Assembly: GCF_033097365.1 (NCBI RefSeq)
Contig: NZ_AP028461.1
Span: 1,860,001 to 1,924,000, forward strand
Direction: 5' to 3'
From: Actinoplanes sichuanensis
GTDB lineage: Bacteria; Actinomycetota; Actinomycetes; Mycobacteriales; Micromonosporaceae
DNA: 64,000 nt
This document shows, piece after piece, positions 8,401-17,320 of the stretch (the first letter of the stretch is position 1; the number at the start of each line of letters is the position of its first letter). The translations under genes were made by a program, and so were the position numbers. The notes beneath the pieces were generated by a model. The model had not been told where the DNA came from. It saw nothing but the letters and a program-made list of their open reading frames with translations, and made no database searches.

Positions 8401-8982
8401 CTAGCGGTCGGGGTGGCAGGTTTCGGAGGGTGGCCAGTCGTGGTTGCGGAAGGCGGCCGGAGTGGTGCCCATGACCCGGCGGAACTCGGCGCCCATATGG
8501 GACTGGTCGTAGTAACCGGCGTCGGCGGCGACCTCGGGCAGGCGTCGCCCGAGACCGGCCAGAACCCGCCGGACCCGGTCGATGCGGACGAACTGAGCCG
8601 GTGTCAGCCCGGTCTGTTCGGTGAACACGTTGCGCAGGTGCCGTTCGCTGACGTGCAGTTCGCGGGCCGCCTCGGCGACCGGCCGGCGGGCCGCGCCACC
8701 GGACAGCAGCGGGATCGCCGCCGTGACCAGACCCCGGTGGGTCGAACCGACCCGCCGCCGCTTGAGCACCTCGGCGGCGGGGACGGCACGGTCGACCAGC
8801 TCCCGCAAGGGGATGTCGAGGAACCCGGCCGCCCGCCCGGGCTGGAAGCGCATGAGGTGACAGGTCCGGCCGGGCTGATCGGCGTAGTAGCGGGCCGTCG
8901 TCCGTGGGCCGGCGACGACCAGCTCTCCGGGCCGTCGCCAGATCAGGGTCACGTCGGGATCGGGCGCTTCCAGGACGGTCAT
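8401..8982 (-). CDS. AraC-family transcriptional regulator
   Basis: 193 residues from the ATG at 8982. The C-terminal double helix-turn-helix is clear: VAEAARELHVSERHLRNVFTEQTGLTPAQF and LPEVAADAGYYDQSHMGAEFRRVMGTTPAAFR. The N-terminal half is a short cupin-like sensor. Its start lies 61 bases from the divergent NmrA-like gene, which is its likely target. Converges with the preceding operon with 22 bases between stops. Confidence 0.9.
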   Translation of the reverse strand: MTVLEAPDPDVTLIWRRPGELVVAGPRTTARYYADQPGRTCHLMRFQPGRAAGFLDIPLRELVDRAVPAAEVLKRRRVGSTHRGLVTAAIPLLSGGAARRPVAEAARELHVSERHLRNVFTEQTGLTPAQFVRIDRVRRVLAGLGRRLPEVAADAGYYDQSHMGAEFRRVMGTTPAAFRNHDWPPSETCHPDR

Positions 8983-9043
8983 GACCCGGACCGTACCGAA
9001 AGTTCCTAGGCCCGGAGGTCCGCCGCCTGGAACCGTGACCGGC

Positions 9044-9859
9044 ATGATTCTCGTGACCGGAGCCACCGGAACCGTCGGGCGGCATGTCGTGCAGCTTCTC
9101 CACCAGGGTGGACACCCGTTCCGGGCGATGAGCCGCAAACCGTCCGGGCCGGGGGTGGTGCGGGCCGACTTCGACGATCCCGGTTCGTTACGCCGGGCGG
9201 TGGCCGATGTCCGAGCGGTGTTCCTGCTGACGGCTCCGGCCGTACCATCGCCCGATTTTGATCTCGCCTTGCTGGCGGCGGCCCGGGAAGCGGGAGTCGC
9301 GTCGGTGGTGAAACTGTCCGCGATCGGAACCGGTGAGGTGTTCGAGGGAGCGACCGTCGGAGCGTGGCATCTGGCCGCGGAACAGGCGGTCCGGGAGTCC
9401 GGCCTGGCGTGGACGATCCTGCGGCCGTCGAGTTTCGCCAGCAACGCTCGGCATTGGTTCGCGGGCGGACCGGTGCCCAACCTCACCGGCGACGGACGGC
9501 AGGGTGTCATCGACCCCCGCGACATCGCCGCCGTCGCGGTCGCCGCGCTCACCGGTCCGGCCCACGCGGGCCGGACCTACACGCTGACCGGCCCCGAGCT
9601 GCTGTCCGTTCCCGATCAGGCGCGGCAACTCGGCGAGATCCTCGGCCGGCCGGTCGCCACCGTGGACCTCCCGCCCGCCGAGGCGGCCGCGCACCTGCTG
9701 GCCGCCGGGCTGCCGCCGGCCGCGGTCGATGCCACCGTCCTCGGGTCGGCCTGGGCCCGGGCGGGGCACAACGCGGTTCTGACCGGTGACGTGGCGGATG
9801 TTCTCGGCCGTCCGCCGTCGACCTTTCGGGACTGGGTCTTGTTATCGATCACAGAGTGA
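9044..9859 (+). CDS. NmrA/SDR-type NAD(P)-binding protein
   Basis: 271 residues; the ATG at 9044 puts the nucleotide-binding loop MILVTGATGTVGRHVV at the N-terminus, as in atypical SDR/NmrA proteins, whereas the upstream ATG at 8981 adds an unstructured proline stretch. SAIGTGEV and WTILRPSSFASNA match the family's central segments; the usual SDR Tyr-x3-Lys is not evident. Such proteins reduce small molecules or sense the NADP(H) state. Divergent from an AraC regulator. An inverted repeat follows at the stop. Confidence 0.82.
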   Translation: MILVTGATGTVGRHVVQLLHQGGHPFRAMSRKPSGPGVVRADFDDPGSLRRAVADVRAVFLLTAPAVPSPDFDLALLAAAREAGVASVVKLSAIGTGEVFEGATVGAWHLAAEQAVRESGLAWTILRPSSFASNARHWFAGGPVPNLTGDGRQGVIDPRDIAAVAVAALTGPAHAGRTYTLTGPELLSVPDQARQLGEILGRPVATVDLPPAEAAAHLLAAGLPPAAVDATVLGSAWARAGHNAVLTGDVADVLGRPPSTFRDWVLLSITE

Positions 9860-9914
9860 GCTTCGAACGCCTGTGATCGAACATGTTCGAATCGTTGACT
9901 GCGAATCTGTGATC
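9847..9914. promoter_or_regulatory. Palindromic control region upstream of the GH43 gene
   Basis: GATCACAG (9847-9854) is inverted as CTGTGATC at 9871-9878 and repeated directly at 9907-9914. Between them sits a perfect 14-bp palindrome, TCGAACATGTTCGA (9877-9890). The first pair straddles the NmrA-like stop and could act as a weak terminator; the palindrome is placed like an operator about 70 bases before the GH43 start. Confidence 0.5.
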
Positions 9915-9961
9915 GTTAACGTCCTCGGTGTCGGCTCACCACCCGCCTCGGAGGAACGCCT

Positions 9962-11359
9962 ATGTCCGCCCGCTCCCTGTTCGCCGCGTCCCTACTACTG
10001 ACGGGATTCGTCGTGGTGCTGTCGAGTTCCCCGGCCCAGGCCGCCACGATCGCCACCGGCGCCCGGTCGCTGGAGTCGGTCAACTATCCCGGCCGGTTCG
10101 TGCGCCACCTCGACAGTCTCGGCCGGATCGACCCGATCACCGCGAGCAGCACGGCACAGGCCAAGCTCGACGCCACCTTCACCGTGGTCAACGGGCTGGC
10201 CTCGCCGTCGTGTTACTCGTTCCAGGCGAAGAACGGCCAGTTCCTGCGGCACCGTGACTACCGACTGCGACTGGACACCAACACCGGCGACGCGACGTTC
10301 CGCGGCGATGCCACGTTCTGCGCCGTCGACGGCTCGGTCAGCGGATCGGTCGCGCTGGTCTCGTACAACTATCCGGACCGGCGGATCCGGCACCGGGACT
10401 TCGCGCTCTACCTGGACGCCTACCAGGACACCGCGACGTTCCGCGCGGACAGCTCGTTCAAACCGGCCGCCCCGTGGGCGCCGAAGACCGCGAAGAACCC
10501 GGTGCTGCCGGGCCTGTTCGCCGACCCGCAGATCGTCAACTTCAACGGCCGCTACTACCTCTATCCGACCACCGACGGGTACGCCGGATGGGGCGGCACC
10601 TACTACAAGGCGTTCTCCTCGGCCGACCTGGTGAACTGGACCGACCACGGTGTGATCCTCGACCACGGCCCGGACGTGTCGTGGGCCGACAACTCGGCCT
10701 GGGCACCGGGCGTGGCCACCCGCAACGGTAAGTACTACCTGTACTTCTCCGGCGGCCTGGCCAGTGGCAACACCGCCAAGCAGCTCGGGGTGGCGGTGGC
10801 CGATTCGCCGACCGGCCCGTTCAAGGACGCGCTGGGCCGCCCGCTGGTGACGAGCGGTCAGTTCTCCGGTGGGCAGGCCATCGACCCGGCGGTGTTCACC
10901 GACGACGACGGGCAGTCGTACCTCTACTGGGGGCAGGGCGTGTGCCGGGCGGTGCGCCTCAACACCGACATGACCTCCTTCGACACCACTCAGGTACGCA
11001 CGATCACACCCGCCGGCTACAACGAGGCCCCGTTCGTGATCAAACGCAACGGCGTCTACTACCTGATGTGGTCGGAGAACGACACCCGCAGCGAGGACTA
11101 CCGGGTCGCGTACGCCACCGGCACCTCACCGCTGGGCCCGTGGACGAACCGTGGCGTGATCCTGCAGAAACGCCTCGACCTGGGCATCAAGGGCACCGGC
11201 CACCACTCGGTGGTGCAGGCCCCGGGCACCGACACCTGGTACATCGCCTACCACCGCTTCGCCGTCCCGGCCGGCGACGGCACCAACCGGGAGACCGCCA
11301 TCGACCGCCTGGAGTTCAACACCGACGGCACGATCCGCCCGGTCACTCCGACACTGTGA
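9962..11359 (+). CDS. Secreted GH43 arabinofuranosidase/xylosidase with N-terminal AbfB (CBM42) domain
   Basis: 465 residues. A signal peptide covers residues 1-27 (SLLLTGFVVVLSSSPAQA). Residues ~30-165 form an AbfB beta-trefoil with repeated YPGRFVRHLD / NGQFLRHRDYRLRL / YPDRRIRHRDFALYLD modules, which bind arabinose side chains. Residues ~180-465 are a five-bladed GH43 catalytic domain: base Asp in LFADPQIVNF, pKa-modulating Asp in AIDPAVFTDDDG, acid Glu in YNEAPFVIKRNG. It probably releases arabinose from arabinoxylan or arabinan outside the cell. GGAGGAACGCCT precedes the ATG. A strong hairpin follows. Confidence 0.93.
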   Translation: MSARSLFAASLLLTGFVVVLSSSPAQAATIATGARSLESVNYPGRFVRHLDSLGRIDPITASSTAQAKLDATFTVVNGLASPSCYSFQAKNGQFLRHRDYRLRLDTNTGDATFRGDATFCAVDGSVSGSVALVSYNYPDRRIRHRDFALYLDAYQDTATFRADSSFKPAAPWAPKTAKNPVLPGLFADPQIVNFNGRYYLYPTTDGYAGWGGTYYKAFSSADLVNWTDHGVILDHGPDVSWADNSAWAPGVATRNGKYYLYFSGGLASGNTAKQLGVAVADSPTGPFKDALGRPLVTSGQFSGGQAIDPAVFTDDDGQSYLYWGQGVCRAVRLNTDMTSFDTTQVRTITPAGYNEAPFVIKRNGVYYLMWSENDTRSEDYRVAYATGTSPLGPWTNRGVILQKRLDLGIKGTGHHSVVQAPGTDTWYIAYHRFAVPAGDGTNRETAIDRLEFNTDGTIRPVTPTL

Positions 11360-11363
11360 CGTC

Positions 11364-11392
11364 CGTGGGCCCCGTCCCGGGCGGGGCCCACG
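11364..11392 (+). terminator. Hairpin after the GH43 gene
   Basis: CGTGGGCCCCG pairs perfectly with CGGGGCCCACG over 11 bp with a 7-base loop, starting 5 bases past the stop. There is no T-run, as is common in high-GC actinobacteria. Confidence 0.75.
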
Positions 11393-11452
11393 GCACGCGC
11401 AGTGATCGATATCCTCCGGATCGGTGATCGAACTCAGTCAGGGGGAGCTGAA

Positions 11453-12832
11453 GTGAAACATCGTGGTAAAGCGGTCCTGCTCATGGCCGCGACCATCGTG
11501 GCGTTCTTCGCCGCGCCGGCGAACGCCGACGACTCGGTGTCGTTGTGGTCGGACGCGGACACACCCGGCACGATCGATGTGGACGACTCGTCGGCCGTCG
11601 AGTTGGGGACACTCTTCCGGTCCGACGTCGGCGGCACGGTGACCGGCGTGCGGTTCTACAAGTCGGCGGCCAACACCGGCCCGCACACCGGTTCGTTGTG
11701 GACCGGGGACGGCGACCGGCTGGCGCAGGTCACCTTCACCGGCGAGACGGCGTCCGGGTGGCAGACCGCGGCCTTCGCGCAACCGGTGCCGATCGACGCC
11801 GACCGTGACTACGTCGTCTCCTACCACACCACGACCGGCCACTACTCGGCCGACAACAACGGCTTCGCGCAGGCCCGTGACAGCGGTCCGCTGCACGCTC
11901 CGGCCGACACTCCGGACCGTTTCAACGGCCGCTTCCGGTACGGTCCGGGCGGGTTCCCGACCTCGACGTGGGCCTCGACGAACTACTGGGTGGACGTCAC
12001 GTTCACCCCCACGCCGACGATCCCCGAGGAGCCGCCGGTCCAGACCGGGTTCCCGAACGCGGACAACACCGGGGTCCCGGCCGGTGTCACGCTCACGCCG
12101 TTCACCGAGCCGTGCAACTTCCACACCGACAACCAGGTGATCGACCGCAAGATCGTCGACTGCGCCGACGGGATCCAGGTCTACGCCGGCAACGTGACGT
12201 TCCGCAACAGTGTGATCAACCGGGCCATCGAGACCAACGCCGCCGGCGCCTCGATCACGATCGTCGACTCCGAGGTGCGGGCCGGGGCGACCAGCTGGGC
12301 GGCGGTCAGCGGCACCGACGTCACCGTGCTCCGTTCGGAGATCACCGGCGGTCAGCACAGCGTCCGCTGTGACGGCGACTGCCTGGTCCAGGACTCGTAC
12401 CTGCACGACCAGTTCAACGACCCGAACAGCAGCTTCGGCTACCACAACAACGGGTTCCTCTCCAACGGCGGCTCCGGCATGGTGCTGCGGCACAACACGC
12501 TGTGGTGCACCCCGCTGGACAACGAGATCGGCGGCGGCTGCTCGACCAACCTGTCGCTGTTCGGCGACTTCGCCCCGATCACGAACGTCACCGTGGAGAA
12601 CAACTACTTCCACGCCACACCGGCCGCCTACTGCGGCAGTTTCGGCTACAACCCGGGCAAGACCCACGGCGACAACCCGTCCGGTGTCGTCGTCCGGGAC
12701 AACGTCTTCGAACGCGGCCCGTCCGGCCACTGTGGTGGCGTCGGCCCGGTGACCAGCTTCCTGACCACCGGCCCCGGCAACGTCTGGACCGGCAACACCT
12801 GGTCCGACGGCGGCACCGTGGACCCGGCCTGA
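11453..12832 (+). CDS. Secreted protein: DUF4082-like beta-sandwich plus right-handed beta-helix
   Basis: 459 residues from GTG at 11453, which has CAGGGGGAGCTG just upstream; the longer frame from 11402 lacks this. A signal peptide (LLMAATIVAFFAAPANA) is followed by a ~150-residue domain (SLWSDADTPGTIDVDD ... YWVDVTF) resembling DUF4082, a sugar-binding-like fold. After a Pro/Thr linker, residues ~205-459 form a parallel beta-helix with repeating N-V-T-F-R-N-S and Ile/Val ladder patterns, as in pectate-lyase-like proteins. Catalytic residues are not assignable. Neighbouring secreted enzymes suggest a polysaccharide role. Confidence 0.75.
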   Translation: MKHRGKAVLLMAATIVAFFAAPANADDSVSLWSDADTPGTIDVDDSSAVELGTLFRSDVGGTVTGVRFYKSAANTGPHTGSLWTGDGDRLAQVTFTGETASGWQTAAFAQPVPIDADRDYVVSYHTTTGHYSADNNGFAQARDSGPLHAPADTPDRFNGRFRYGPGGFPTSTWASTNYWVDVTFTPTPTIPEEPPVQTGFPNADNTGVPAGVTLTPFTEPCNFHTDNQVIDRKIVDCADGIQVYAGNVTFRNSVINRAIETNAAGASITIVDSEVRAGATSWAAVSGTDVTVLRSEITGGQHSVRCDGDCLVQDSYLHDQFNDPNSSFGYHNNGFLSNGGSGMVLRHNTLWCTPLDNEIGGGCSTNLSLFGDFAPITNVTVENNYFHATPAAYCGSFGYNPGKTHGDNPSGVVVRDNVFERGPSGHCGGVGPVTSFLTTGPGNVWTGNTWSDGGTVDPA

Positions 12833-12836
12833 CCGA

Positions 12837-14444
12837 TCAGTAGCGGAAGGCTCCGACCAGGGTGTTCAGTTCGCTGGACATCCTGGCCGGGTCGTCGGTG
12901 GCCTGACGGGTCTCACTCACGCCCCGGCTGGTGTTCTGGGCGGCGGTGGCGACCAGGGTGATGTTCTGGGCGATCTCGTTGGTGCCGGTCGCCGCCTCGG
13001 CGACGCTGCGGTTCATCTCGGCCGTCGTCGCGGTCTGTTCCTCCACCGCGGACGCGATGGTGGTCTGGAAGTCGCTGATCCGGGCGATCACCAGGGAGAC
13101 CTCCTCGATCGCGGTGACCGCGCCGGTGGTGTCGGCCTGAATGGTCTCGATCCGGCGGGAGATGTCCTCGGTGGCCCGGGCCGTCTCCTGGGCCAGGTCC
13201 TTGACCTCGGAGGCGACCACGGCGAAACCCTTGCCGGCGTCGCCCGCCCGGGCCGCTTCGATGGTGGCGTTCAGGGCCAGCAGGTTCGTCTGCTCGGCGA
13301 TCATCGTGATCACCTTGATGACGTTGCCGATCTCGGCCGACGAGTCGCCGAGTTTGCTCATCGTCGCCGACGTGGCGGTGGTGATGTCGACGGCCTCGGA
13401 GGCGACCCGGGCGGCTTCGGCGGCGTTCTGCGAGATCTCCCGGATCGAGGCGCCCATCTCCTCGCTGCCGGCCGACACCGTCTCGACGCTGCGCGACACC
13501 TCTTCGGCGGCCGCCGACACGGTCTGGGCCTGCGAGGACGCCTGTTCGGCGGAGCCGGCGATCTGCAGCGCGGTGCTGGACATCTGTTCCGCGGCACTGG
13601 CCAGGGCGGTCGCCGATCCGTCGATGGTCTGCACGGTGCGGCGCAGATTGTCGACCGCCCGGTCCAGGGCCTGCGCCATCTGACCGGGCTCGTCCCGGGA
13701 CGTCACCCCGCTGGTCCGGGTCAGGTCACCGTCGGCCAGCGCCTCGCACACCACCTTCACCCTGGTCAGCGACCTGACGATCCGCCTGGCCACGGCGATG
13801 CCCATGGCCAGTGCCAGCAGCGCGCCCACCACGATCATGATGATCGAGGCGCGGCGGCCGAAGTCGTAGCCGGCGTGGGCGGCGTCGCCGTTCTTGACCG
13901 CGTCGCCGGTCTCGGTGGCGTCCATCTCGACCAGGTAGCCGTCGACGTCCTTCATGATCGGGGCGACCTTGGCGTCACGGATACCCGCCCAACCGGCGAA
14001 GTCGTTACGTGCGCCGGCCGGCAGCAGTTCGTTCTGGGCGACCGTCACATACGAATCCCAGGCGGCCTGAACGGCGTCGATGGTCGCCACCGGGGTCGCC
14101 GGCTCGCTCGCCCGGTAGGCGGCCATCGCCGTGTCGAACTGCTCGATCCGGGTGTCGAACTCCTTGGTGTACGACTCGATCTCGGCCGGGCTCTGGGCGA
14201 TCGCCTGGTTGGCGGTGGACAGCCGGGCCCGGTAGAAGGCGGTCTTGATCTCGCCGACCGCCTTGATGCTCGCCACGTTGCTGGTCAGGATCAGCTCGGC
14301 CGCCTGGCTGCTGGTGCGCAGCTCGATCAGCCCGAACACGCCGACCACGACCGCCACCACCACCGCGGCCACGACCGCGGCGAGGATCTTGACGTTGACG
14401 CTGAGATCATCGAAGAACGATGTCGCCACGACCGGGCCCCTCAC
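12837..14444 (-). CDS. Methyl-accepting chemotaxis protein
   Basis: 535 residues. TM1 is at ~18-42 ([21 protein letters not shown]), followed by a ~155-residue four-helix-bundle sensor, TM2 at ~198-218 ([19 protein letters not shown]), HAMP at ~220-270, and a cytoplasmic coiled coil. The signalling tip is clear: [35 protein letters not shown]. It senses an unknown ligand and controls CheA/CheW. Presence of a chemoreceptor fits an actinomycete with flagellated spores. Converges with the beta-helix gene with only 4 bases between stops. Confidence 0.95.
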   Translation of the reverse strand: MRGPVVATSFFDDLSVNVKILAAVVAAVVVAVVVGVFGLIELRTSSQAAELILTSNVASIKAVGEIKTAFYRARLSTANQAIAQSPAEIESYTKEFDTRIEQFDTAMAAYRASEPATPVATIDAVQAAWDSYVTVAQNELLPAGARNDFAGWAGIRDAKVAPIMKDVDGYLVEMDATETGDAVKNGDAAHAGYDFGRRASIIMIVVGALLALAMGIAVARRIVRSLTRVKVVCEALADGDLTRTSGVTSRDEPGQMAQALDRAVDNLRRTVQTIDGSATALASAAEQMSSTALQIAGSAEQASSQAQTVSAAAEEVSRSVETVSAGSEEMGASIREISQNAAEAARVASEAVDITTATSATMSKLGDSSAEIGNVIKVITMIAEQTNLLALNATIEAARAGDAGKGFAVVASEVKDLAQETARATEDISRRIETIQADTTGAVTAIEEVSLVIARISDFQTTIASAVEEQTATTAEMNRSVAEAATGTNEIAQNITLVATAAQNTSRGVSETRQATDDPARMSSELNTLVGAFRY

Positions 14445-14575
14445 GGATGGGGAGAACTCGAACCCTCACTATCTCCCCCGCAGACATGACGTGAGGGCGG
14501 TTCGGATAATCCACCGGATCGCGGACCGTCCCGGGTGTCGAGGAGCAGCCGACGAGTCCGGAGTACGGTGGCCCG

Positions 14576-16426
14576 GTGATCCGATTCGGGGTGCTCGGGC
14601 CGGTGATCGCCGAGGACGGGACCGGCTCGGCCGTACCACTGAAGGGTCCGATGCATCGGGCGGTGCTGGCCCGACTGATCGTGGCGCGCCGGCGGACCGT
14701 ACCCCTCGATGATCTTGTGGCTGATCTCTGGATCTCGCCGCCGGAAGGCGCGGTGGTCGCGGTGCGCACCTTCATCGCCGCGTTGCGGCGGGCGATCGAG
14801 CCCGGCCGTCCGGCGAGAGCGCCGGCGACGCTGTTGGTCACCCAGGGGAGGGGGTACGCCCTGCGTGCCGCCCCCGATCAGGTGGACGCCTGGCGGTTCG
14901 AGCAGGCGGTGACCGCCGCCGACGAGGCCCGGCTCGCCGAAGCTCTGGCCTGGTGGCGTGGCCCCGCCTACGCCGACTTCCCGGACGCCGCGTGGCCTCG
15001 AGCCGACCGTTCCCGGTTGGCCGAGCTGCGGCTGCGGGCGGTGGAGCGGCTGGCGTCGGCCCGGCTGGAGTCGGGCCGGGCGGCCGAGGCCGTCCCGGAC
15101 CTCGACGCGCATGTGACCGCGCACCCGTGGCGCGAGGACGGCTGGCGGCTGCTGGCCCTGGCCCTGTACCGCGCACACCGACAGGGTGACGCCCTCGCCG
15201 TGCTGCGCCGGGCCCGTGAGCTGCTGATCGGACAGTTGGGTGTGGAGCCCGGCCCGGCGCTGCGCGCGCTGGAGGGCGACATCCTGCGGCAGGAGCCGCA
15301 TCTGGACGGCGCCGCGGCGTCGGCTGACGCGGTGTGGGCGCGGGCCGCCGCGGCCTATCGGCAGGTGCGGCCGGAGGGCCGGCTGGAGTCGGCGGTGGGG
15401 CTGCTGCGCAACCTCGCGGTGACCGGTCCGGGCGGCCTCGAAGTGGCCCGGGAGCAGCGGGCGGCGGCGGTGTCGGCGGCCGAGGAACTCGGTGATCCGG
15501 AGCTGACCGCGCGGGTGATCGGCGCCTACGACGTGCCGGCGGTCTGGACCCGTGCCGACGATCCGGTGCAGTCGGCCGGGATCGTCGCGGCCGCCGAACG
15601 GGCGTTGGCCGCGCTGCCCGTGGACGGCTTCCGGCCGGTGCGGGCCCGGCTGCTGGCCACCATCGCCGTCGAGTCCCGCGGGAGCCGCGATCCGCGGCCG
15701 CGCGACTGTGCCCGGCAGGCCGAGGCGATCGCCCGGGAGCTGGACGATCCGGGATTGCTGGCGTTCGCGTTGAACGGTGTCTTCATGCAGAGCTGCCGGC
15801 AGACCGGGGGGTCACGGCTGCGGGACGGGATCGGGGCGGAACTGGTCGGGCTGTCCCGGCGGCACGGGCTGGTCACGATGGAGGTGCTCGGGCATCTGAT
15901 CCGGTTGCAGTCGGCATGCGCGGTGGTCGCGTTCCGGGACGCCGATCAGCATGCCCGGGCCGCCGACGACCTGGCCGACCGGCACGGGCTGCCGCTGGTC
16001 GGCGTGTTCACCCAGTGGTATCGGGCGTTGCGTGCCGATGTGGTCGAGGCGTCGCCGTCGGCTGAGGACCTTTATCGGGCCGCGGCGGTACGGCTGGAGC
16101 ATTCCGGAATGCCCGGGATGTCCGAGGGGCTGTTGCCGTTGGCGCTGCTCGGACTGCATCTGCGCCGTGGCACGCCGGACCCCGGCTGGGATGCGTACCC
16201 GCCCGGCACCGATCTGGCCACCGTCCCGGACCCGCCCGCCGACCTGCTCGCCGAGGCGCTGTGGTGCCTGTATGGGCGGGCCGCCGTCGCCGCGGGTGAC
16301 CGGGTCGCCGTGTCGCGGGCCCGGACCGCGCTGGCCCCGGCCGCGGGGGAGTGGGCCGGAGCGGGCAGCGGACTGCTCACCCTCGGCCCGGTCGCCGACC
16401 ACCTGGCGTCGTTTCCATCGTTGTAG
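14576..16426 (+). CDS. SARP/AfsR-type regulator with BTAD domain
   Basis: 616 residues, GTG start. Residues 1-95 form the OmpR-like winged helix (FGVLGPVIAEDG ... LDDLVADLWI ... VRTFIAALRRAIEP ... VTQGRGYAL). Residues ~100-240 match the bacterial transcriptional activation domain (VDAWRFEQAV ... ELRLRAVERLASARLESG ... PWREDGWRLLALALYRAHRQGDALAVLRRARELL). The remaining ~370 residues are alpha-helical, TPR-like, with no P-loop NB-ARC motif, unlike AfsR. It is likely a transcription activator; no biosynthetic cluster is adjacent. Its 3' end falls in a 19-nt repeat shared with the convergent gene. Confidence 0.85.
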   Translation: MIRFGVLGPVIAEDGTGSAVPLKGPMHRAVLARLIVARRRTVPLDDLVADLWISPPEGAVVAVRTFIAALRRAIEPGRPARAPATLLVTQGRGYALRAAPDQVDAWRFEQAVTAADEARLAEALAWWRGPAYADFPDAAWPRADRSRLAELRLRAVERLASARLESGRAAEAVPDLDAHVTAHPWREDGWRLLALALYRAHRQGDALAVLRRARELLIGQLGVEPGPALRALEGDILRQEPHLDGAAASADAVWARAAAAYRQVRPEGRLESAVGLLRNLAVTGPGGLEVAREQRAAAVSAAEELGDPELTARVIGAYDVPAVWTRADDPVQSAGIVAAAERALAALPVDGFRPVRARLLATIAVESRGSRDPRPRDCARQAEAIARELDDPGLLAFALNGVFMQSCRQTGGSRLRDGIGAELVGLSRRHGLVTMEVLGHLIRLQSACAVVAFRDADQHARAADDLADRHGLPLVGVFTQWYRALRADVVEASPSAEDLYRAAAVRLEHSGMPGMSEGLLPLALLGLHLRRGTPDPGWDAYPPGTDLATVPDPPADLLAEALWCLYGRAAVAAGDRVAVSRARTALAPAAGEWAGAGSGLLTLGPVADHLASFPSL

Positions 16427-16471
16427 GGCGGGTCAGCCGTCATAGGGCGGGTCAGCCGTTGTAGGGCGGGG
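16422..16471. repeat. 19-nt tandem repeat across two convergent gene ends
   Basis: Two full units (16422-16440 and 16441-16459, sharing TAGGGCGGGTCAGCCGT) and a partial third reach 16471. The array contains the SARP stop (16424-16426) and the haemoglobin-fusion stop (16452-16454). Units copy the end of the haemoglobin gene (PPYNG-stop). 19 is not a multiple of three. Confidence 0.88.
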
Positions 16472-17210
16472 CCACGCCCCAGCCCCAGTGCGGCACCGGA
16501 GCCTCCCGCGGTGGGGTCGCGCCCGGCTGCGAGTTGGCCAGTGCCAGACGGGTGCCCCACTCGATGTAGCCCATGAACGCGGCCCGGAACTCCGGATCGT
16601 CGGGCAGGCCCACCTCGTCGGCCGCGTCCACCAGCAGGTCGACCCAACGGCGCCGCTGCCGCTCGGTGATCCCCCGGCCGAGGTGATGGCCGAGCATCGC
16701 CGGATAGCCGCCACGCTCGCCGGTGTAGCGGGCCGGACCGCCGAACACCTCGGCCAGCCACATCGCGACGTGTTTCGGATGGCCCGCATCCATGTGCGCG
16801 AACAGCGGCCCGACCACGTCGTCGGCGATCACCAGCTGGTAGAAGCGCTCGGTGAGTCGCTCCAGGGCCTCGGTGCCGCCGGCCCACTCGTACATGCTGG
16901 GGATCGAGCCGCCCTGGCCGCGCACCGCGGTCCGCTCGTAGTGGCGCATCTCGTCGATCGCCTCGATCCACGGGCGGATCTCGGCCAGGAACCCGGGGAA
17001 CAGGTCGCCGCCCCGGAAACCCTTCAGGTGGTCTTCGGTGGACGTCCACGTGATCCGCAGGATGTAGACGTCCGGCTCGTCGGTGCAGCGGCTCAGCTCG
17101 TAGTCGACACACTGCGGTGCGAGGGCGAGAAACCGGGCGGCCCGGCCGTACGCCTCCTCGAAAGCCGTGGTGTCACCGGGAATGCGATACCGGATGTACT
17201 CGACCGTCAT
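16452..17210 (-). CDS. ABM-domain / truncated haemoglobin (group II) fusion
   Basis: 252 residues. Residues 1-100 form an antibiotic-biosynthesis-monooxygenase fold (VEYIRYRIPGDTTAFEEAYGRAA ... DVYILRITWTSTEDHLKGF). Residues ~110-235 are a truncated haemoglobin: GGTEALERLTERFYQLV (Tyr B10), PLFAHMD, a proximal His in YPAMLGHHLGRGI, and Trp G8 in RRRWVDLLVDAA, the latter typical of group II (GlbO). Such fusions occur in some actinobacteria. The haem domain may bind O2 or NO and supply or protect an ABM reaction on a small aromatic or haem (inference). It ends with a HWGWGVAPPYNG tail in a DNA repeat. Confidence 0.88.
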   Translation of the reverse strand: MTVEYIRYRIPGDTTAFEEAYGRAARFLALAPQCVDYELSRCTDEPDVYILRITWTSTEDHLKGFRGGDLFPGFLAEIRPWIEAIDEMRHYERTAVRGQGGSIPSMYEWAGGTEALERLTERFYQLVIADDVVGPLFAHMDAGHPKHVAMWLAEVFGGPARYTGERGGYPAMLGHHLGRGITERQRRRWVDLLVDAADEVGLPDDPEFRAAFMGYIEWGTRLALANSQPGATPPREAPVPHWGWGVAPPYNG

Positions 17211-17320
17211 CCGTCCACCATAGACCCTGCAACGTTGTAACTATGTAATCGGCAACTGTCCTCACTGTTGATGATCTACCATCCGCAGACGTTCGATGAA
17301 CGGGGAGGAAACAAGAAAAC

